DNA of 26,415 nucleotides from Alcanivorax sp. UBA4485. Its GTDB lineage: Bacteria; Pseudomonadota; Gammaproteobacteria; Pseudomonadales; Alcanivoracaceae. Made by a program: the position numbers and the translations under genes. The notes beneath the pieces are model-generated. The model did no database searches, had not been told where the DNA came from, and saw only the letters and a program-made list of their open reading frames with translations. Shown here piece by piece: positions 22,423 to 26,415 of this stretch (position 1 is the first letter of the stretch; each line of letters opens with the position of its first letter). The stretch covers positions 1 through 26,415 of the forward strand of contig DGNT01000069.1 of the NCBI GenBank assembly GCA_002389055.1. Direction: 5' to 3'.

Positions 22423-23693
22423 GGGGCGTCGGGTTCGTTTGAGGCGTGGCGGACTTTGGCGGCTTTTACCATGTTGTCCTTCACCTGCAGGATTTCGATC
22501 AGGTAGTCGCCGATGCGGATCGAGATATTGGCGTCCGGTATGTCCTGCAGGTATTCCAGAATCAAGCCGTTGAGCGTGCGCGGGCCGCCGGTGGGCAGGT
22601 CCCAGTCCAGCGAGCGGTTGATCTCGCGCAGGTGGGTGGCGCCGTCGATCACATGGCTGCCGTCCTCCTGAGGATGGATGTCCTGGCTGGTGGCCGCCAG
22701 GTCGGTGGTGAACTCGCCGACGATCTCCTCGAGAATGTCCTCCAGCGTCACCAGACCCAGCACGTCGCCGTACTCGTCCACCACGATGCCGATGCGCCGC
22801 CGCGCGTTCTGGAAATTGATCAGCTGGCGGTTCAGCGAGGTGCCTTCGGGAACGAAGTAGGGCTCCACGGTGTGCTGCATCAGCTCCGCTTTGTTGATGT
22901 CTTCCTTGAGCAGCAGGCGGCTCAGTTTGCGCAGGTGCAGCAGGCCCAGCATGTTGTTGGGGTCGCTGCGGTACACCGGCAGCCGGGTGTGCTGGCTGGC
23001 GCGCAGGGTGGCCATGATCTCGTCCATGTCGTCGTCGATGTCCACGCCCACCATTTCGTTGCGCGGAATCATGATGTCTTCCACCGTGACGCTTTCCAGA
23101 TCGAGGATGTTGAGCAGCATCTTCTGGTGCTTTTCCGGAATCAGGCCGCCGGCCTCGTTGACCACGGTGCGCAGTTCCTCGGGGCTGAGGTGATCGTCGT
23201 CGCTGTTGCGGGCCTGGGCGCCGGCCAGCCTCAGGAACATCATGCTGATGCCGTTGACCAGCCACACCAGCGGCGCCAGCAGCACCTGCAGGGGCTTGAG
23301 CACCACGCTGGCGGGGAAGGCAATGCGCTCCGGCTTCAGGGCCGCGTAGGTCTTGGGTGTGATCTCGGCGAACACCAGCATCACCAGGGTGATCACCACC
23401 GGCGCCACCGCCGCGCCGCTGTCGCCCAGCCAGCGGATCGCCAGAATCGCCGCCACCGTGGCGGCGAAGTTATTGACGAAATTGTTACCGATCAGGATCA
23501 CCGACAGCAGGCGGTCGGTGCGGCGCAGCAGGCCCTCCACCCGCACGGCGGCGCGGTGCCCCTGGCGGGCCAGATGCCGCAGGCGATAGCGGTTGATCGC
23601 CACCATGCCGGTTTCACTGCTGGAGAAGAAGGCGGAGCCGAGAATCAGGATGATCAGGGCGGTGATCAGCCACCCGTCGGAGAAACTGTCCAA
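22419..23693 (-). CDS. HlyC/CorC family protein (DUF21-CBS-CorC_HlyC; CorB/YfjD-like)
   Basis: 424 residues. Only a TTG (23693) is available upstream of the conserved start: no ATG occurs before an in-frame stop, and MDSFSDGWLITALIILILGSAFFSSSETGM lines up with the E. coli YfjD N-terminus. No clear ribosome site precedes it. Residues ~1-160 are the DUF21 membrane domain (NRYRLRHLARQG, LLRRTDRLLSVILIGNN). Then come two CBS domains (~195-320, with PRNEMVGVDIDDD and EDILEEIVGEF) and a CorC_HlyC domain (~335-410). The family is linked to magnesium/cobalt efflux or resistance. Downstream of the luxR gene on the same strand. Confidence 0.92.
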   Translation of the reverse strand: MDSFSDGWLITALIILILGSAFFSSSETGMVAINRYRLRHLARQGHRAAVRVEGLLRRTDRLLSVILIGNNFVNNFAATVAAILAIRWLGDSGAAVAPVVITLVMLVFAEITPKTYAALKPERIAFPASVVLKPLQVLLAPLVWLVNGISMMFLRLAGAQARNSDDDHLSPEELRTVVNEAGGLIPEKHQKMLLNILDLESVTVEDIMIPRNEMVGVDIDDDMDEIMATLRASQHTRLPVYRSDPNNMLGLLHLRKLSRLLLKEDINKAELMQHTVEPYFVPEGTSLNRQLINFQNARRRIGIVVDEYGDVLGLVTLEDILEEIVGEFTTDLAATSQDIHPQEDGSHVIDGATHLREINRSLDWDLPTGGPRTLNGLILEYLQDIPDANISIRIGDYLIEILQVKDNMVKAAKVRHASNEPDAP

Positions 23694-23756
23694 GAGGAAG
23701 TCGTTTCGTTGCTTATTGGCAGCACATTGTTTGGGGGTGGGGAAGGGCTGTCAAGC

Positions 23757-24539
23757 TTAGCCATGGCCCAGCCAGAGGGCGGTCAGCTCCGCGCGGCTGC
23801 GCACATTGAACTTACGGAACAGGGTTTTCACGTACTGGTGGGTGGTGTGCGGGCTCTGGCCCATGGCCTCGGCGATGTTCTTTTCGGCGCTGCCGGCCAG
23901 CATATGCTTGAGCACGCCGCGCTCGGTGGGGGTCAGCGGCGCGTCGGCCATCAGCTGGCCGTAGCTGAGGTGAACCTGCCGGTTCAGCCAGCCCAGGCTG
24001 CGCAGGGCGTAGCTGGCGATTTCCAGGTCCTGCGCGGTGAAGTCGGGCTGATCACGCAGCCGGTCGAACATAAAGTAGCTTTCCACGTCCTCGTTCACCG
24101 GCATCACCACGAACAGGCGGTCGGTGATGCCGCGCCCCAGATAATGGTGGATGTAGTGGTCGCCGGAGTAGAAGCCCTCGGAGACATGATCCACCAGCAG
24201 GGTGGCGCGGAAGGCTCCGGCGCGCAGCACATGGTTGTAGGTGGATTCGTCCGGGATGCCTTTGTCGAGCCGTTTTACCGCGCCGGTGTAGGCCTGCTGG
24301 TCCGCCGGCAGTTCCCCGTAAAAGAACACCGAGCGGGCCCGCCAGCCCAGCAGCGGGTCATTGTCGGCGTCGTCGGCGAGCCGCAGGGAGGACAGCCACA
24401 GCCCGTGGGGTGAGTCGATCAGCGCGCTGATCGCGGAGAACAGCTTCTTCAGGCTGACTTCCGGCGCCGAGGCGGGCAACTCGGCCATTTCATCCCAGAG
24501 ACGGTGGATAATGGCCTGGGTGTGGTCGTCAATACTCAT
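23757..24539 (-). CDS. LuxR-type transcriptional regulator
   Basis: 260 residues; the ribosome site is weak. The last ~60 residues are a GerE/LuxR helix-turn-helix: LTPTERGVLKHMLAGSAEKNIAEAMGQSPHTTHQYVKTLFRKFNVRSRAELTALWL. The N-terminal ~195 residues are not an autoinducer-binding domain or a response-regulator receiver by eye and resemble no domain I can name; a GAF-like sensor is possible. It sits between ypjD (9-base gap) and the corB-like gene (63-base gap), which are adjacent in E. coli, so a regulator has been inserted in the pair. It may control them or something elsewhere. Confidence 0.9.
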   Translation of the reverse strand: MSIDDHTQAIIHRLWDEMAELPASAPEVSLKKLFSAISALIDSPHGLWLSSLRLADDADNDPLLGWRARSVFFYGELPADQQAYTGAVKRLDKGIPDESTYNHVLRAGAFRATLLVDHVSEGFYSGDHYIHHYLGRGITDRLFVVMPVNEDVESYFMFDRLRDQPDFTAQDLEIASYALRSLGWLNRQVHLSYGQLMADAPLTPTERGVLKHMLAGSAEKNIAEAMGQSPHTTHQYVKTLFRKFNVRSRAELTALWLGHG

Positions 24540-24548
24540 GTCGAAAAC

Positions 24549-25352
24549 TTAAGCCCTGTCGAGAATCACTTCCAAAACCAGTTGCGAGCCGAAGAACGCC
24601 ACCACCAGCACCGCGAAGCCCGCCAGGGTGAAGCGGACCGCCGTGCGACCGCGCCAGCCGCGCAAATGACGGCCGCCGAGAAGCACCGCGAAAATCACCC
24701 AGGAAACCAGCGTCAGCACGGTCTTGTGCACCAGATGCTGGGCGAACAGGTCGTCCACGTACATAAAGCCGAACAGAATCGCCAGCGTCAGCAGGCTCTG
24801 GCCCAGCCAGATGGTGTCGAACAGCATCGACTCCATCACCTGCATGGGCGGGAACAGGCGCATCACCCCGCGGATATGGCCGTCCTTGAGCTGGCGGTCC
24901 TGGACCATCAGCAGCAGGGCCTGGCAGGCGGACAGCACCAGCACCGCGTAAGCCAGTATCGACAGCAGCACATGCAGGCCGATGCCGTGTTCCAGCGGGT
25001 GAGCGTTGTAACCGGTGTCGATCCAGAGGCTGGCGGGGATGATCAGCGCCGCGAACGGAAACACCAGCGCGCCGATCCACTGGAACGGCCGGTACAGGCT
25101 GGAGACCAGCACCAGCCCGGCGCCCACCGCCGCCATGCAGGACGCCACCGAGAACAGGCCCAGACGCAGCCCCTGGTCGGTGACCAGCAGGAAATACAGC
25201 CCCGCGGCGTGGGCCGCCACCGCCAGGCCGCCGGGCAGCATCAGTACCGCCCGCGACGGCGCCGCCTGACCGCGGAACTGGCGGTACAGCAACAGCGATG
25301 AAAGCGCGTATAAAAAAGTGGCGATCAGGCCCAGGGCCTCGGCAGCAGTCAT
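24549..25352 (-). CDS. ypjD: inner-membrane protein YpjD (CcsA-like, cytochrome c assembly family)
   Basis: 267 residues from ATG 25352 (GGAGA upstream); an ATG at 25436 would extend into the ffh promoter region and adds non-family sequence. About eight hydrophobic segments cover nearly the whole length, with the family pattern YALSSLLLYRQF, HVLLSILAYAVLVLSACQALLLMVQDRQL, FPPMQVMESMLFDTIWLGQSLLTLAI and HLVHKTVLTLVSWVIFAVLLGGRHLRGWRGR. YpjD is a CcsA-domain membrane protein; a link to haem/cytochrome c handling or to Mg/Co resistance with CorB has been suggested, and its role here is not shown. It is divergent from ffh, as in E. coli and relatives. Confidence 0.9.
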   Translation of the reverse strand: MTAAEALGLIATFLYALSSLLLYRQFRGQAAPSRAVLMLPGGLAVAAHAAGLYFLLVTDQGLRLGLFSVASCMAAVGAGLVLVSSLYRPFQWIGALVFPFAALIIPASLWIDTGYNAHPLEHGIGLHVLLSILAYAVLVLSACQALLLMVQDRQLKDGHIRGVMRLFPPMQVMESMLFDTIWLGQSLLTLAILFGFMYVDDLFAQHLVHKTVLTLVSWVIFAVLLGGRHLRGWRGRTAVRFTLAGFAVLVVAFFGSQLVLEVILDRA

Positions 25353-25420
25353 AGGGTGCGATTTCTCCGAAAAAGCCGCCGAAGTCTGGCACAGGTACCC
25401 GTGCTTTTGAAGCGCCAGCC

Positions 25421-25450
25421 ATGACGGGCAGGGCATCGGTGCCCTATAAT
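25421..25450 (+). promoter_or_regulatory. predicted sigma70 promoter of ffh
   Basis: A consensus TATAAT (25445-25450) is preceded by ATGACG (25421-25426) with an 18-base spacer. Transcription would begin near 25457, leaving a leader of about 60 bases before ffh. It lies in the 166-base gap between divergent ypjD and ffh. Confidence 0.6.
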
Positions 25451-25518
25451 CGGCGGCCTGTCGTCTCGGTGCGCGCGGTCAGCGCCGCCGAGCGCTCGAA
25501 ATCTGGAGGTTGATGATC

Positions 25519-26415
25519 ATGTTCGAGAATCTCACGGACCGCCTTGGCCAGTCGCTGAAAGGCCTGGCCGGTCAGGGGCAGCTCACCGAAGACAATATCC
25601 GCGACACCCTGCGTGAGGTGCGCAAGGCGCTGCTGGAGGCCGACGTGGCCCTGCCGGTGGTCAAGGAGTTCGTGGAGCAGGTCAAGGAAAAAGCCCTCGG
25701 CCAGGAGGTGTTGAAGAGCCTTAACCCGGGCCAGGCGTTCGTCAAGATCGTCAACGACGAGCTGGTGCACACCATGGGCGACGCCAACGACGCCCTGGAT
25801 CTGGCCTCCAAGCCGCCGGTGGTGATCATGATGGCGGGCCTGCAGGGCGCCGGTAAGACCACCTCCGTGGCCAAGCTGGCGCGTTTCCTTCAGGAACGGG
25901 AAAAGAAGAAGGTGATGGTGGTGTCCGCGGACGTCTACCGCCCGGCGGCCATCGACCAGCTGCAGACCCTGGCCGGCGAAGTGAAGGCGGAGTTCTTCCC
26001 CTCCACCGCTGACCAGGACCCGGTTGAGATCGCCAATAACGCCCTGGCGGCGGCGCGCGGCAAATATATGGACGTGCTGATCGTCGATACCGCCGGCCGT
26101 CTGCACGTGGACGAGCAGATGATGGGCGAGATCAGCCGTTTGCACGGCGCCATCAACCCGGCGGAAACCCTGTTCGTGGTCGATGCCATGACCGGCCAGG
26201 ACGCCGCCAACACCGCCCAGGCCTTTAATGAGGCGCTGCCGCTCACCGGCGTGATTCTCACCAAGGCGGACGGCGATTCCCGGGGCGGCGCGGCGCTGTC
26301 CGTGCGCCACCTCACCGGTAAGCCGATCAAGTTCATCGGCATGGGCGAGAAAACCGACGCCCTGGAGCCGTTCCACCCGGACCGGATCGCCAGCCGGATT
26401 CTCGGCATGGGCGAC
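25519..26415 (+). CDS. ffh: signal recognition particle protein Ffh (SRP54), 3'-truncated by window end
   Basis: 299 residues are visible; the frame is still open at the last base. I chose ATG 25519 because GGAGG (25505-25509) lies 9 bases upstream; ATG 25513 is only 3 bases from it. The N domain (1-~90, MFENLTDRLGQSLKGL) is followed by the GTPase G domain: P-loop GLQGAGKTT (107-115), DVYRPAAIDQL (138-148), DTAGR (190-194), TKADGD (248-253) and GMGEKTDALEPFHPDRIASRILGMGD at the window end. The C-terminal M domain that binds 4.5S RNA and signal peptides lies beyond the window. It directs inner-membrane proteins to the membrane with FtsY. Confidence 0.98.
   Translation, partial: MFENLTDRLGQSLKGLAGQGQLTEDNIRDTLREVRKALLEADVALPVVKEFVEQVKEKALGQEVLKSLNPGQAFVKIVNDELVHTMGDANDALDLASKPPVVIMMAGLQGAGKTTSVAKLARFLQEREKKKVMVVSADVYRPAAIDQLQTLAGEVKAEFFPSTADQDPVEIANNALAAARGKYMDVLIVDTAGRLHVDEQMMGEISRLHGAINPAETLFVVDAMTGQDAANTAQAFNEALPLTGVILTKADGDSRGGAALSVRHLTGKPIKFIGMGEKTDALEPFHPDRIASRILGMGD

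Noticed and set aside
22446..24413. Long plus-strand frame across corB and luxR
   Set aside because: Gln/His/Val/Ala-rich shadow running through two recognised minus-strand genes and their gap.

Overview
The window reads as chromosomal DNA of a GC-rich gammaproteobacterium. The pairing of mltF with purL, with tadA close by, and the ypjD/corB genes next to ffh are gammaproteobacterial arrangements. The number of acyl-CoA genes and the REP-type hairpins suit an Alcanivorax-like or Pseudomonas-like marine hydrocarbon degrader. The genus is an inference, not something read directly.

Region 1 (1-4560) is the accessory part. The tail of an upstream gene overlaps a large secreted transglutaminase-like protein. 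The last ~118 codons of that protein, and two following orphan genes (3187-3813 and 4056-4541), switch abruptly to AT-richer DNA with different codon use. The tail is hydrophobic and both orphan products carry membrane segments. This resembles a polymorphic-toxin layout (conserved secreted carrier, exchangeable C-terminal domain, immunity genes) and is the best candidate for an undescribed system here.

Region 2 (4660-10220) holds a periplasmic DUF3617 protein. It is followed by a minus-strand cluster reading TetR regulator, PaaI-type thioesterase, MATE exporter, thiolase, crotonase-family protein. A repeated 12-bp motif overlaps the tetR promoter. A DoxX membrane protein is divergent from tetR.

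Region 3 (10220-18240) is housekeeping: a double-TM2 protein, purT, tadA, mltF and purL. Two inverted 61-bp REP-like elements with compensatory stem changes bracket the TM2-purT-tadA block.

Region 4 (18240-22420) has a second hotdog protein, a NIF3/YqfO-like domain protein and a zinc-ribbon Nudix hydrolase. Then comes a tightly overlapped four-gene operon: CoA-type Nudix hydrolase, gamma-carbonic anhydrase-like protein, DUF1289 protein, patatin-like phospholipase. A palindrome matching the PsrA fatty-acid-regulator consensus lies just upstream of the CoA Nudix gene.

Region 5 (22419-26415) has corB-like, luxR-type and ypjD genes on the minus strand, divergent from ffh, which runs off the window end.

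The window holds no tRNA, rRNA, transposase or CRISPR array that I could see, and no gene-free stretch longer than about 300 bases. The longest gaps are 14028-14317, 3814-4055, 9616-9837 and 19958-20161; what they hold is given in the entries.
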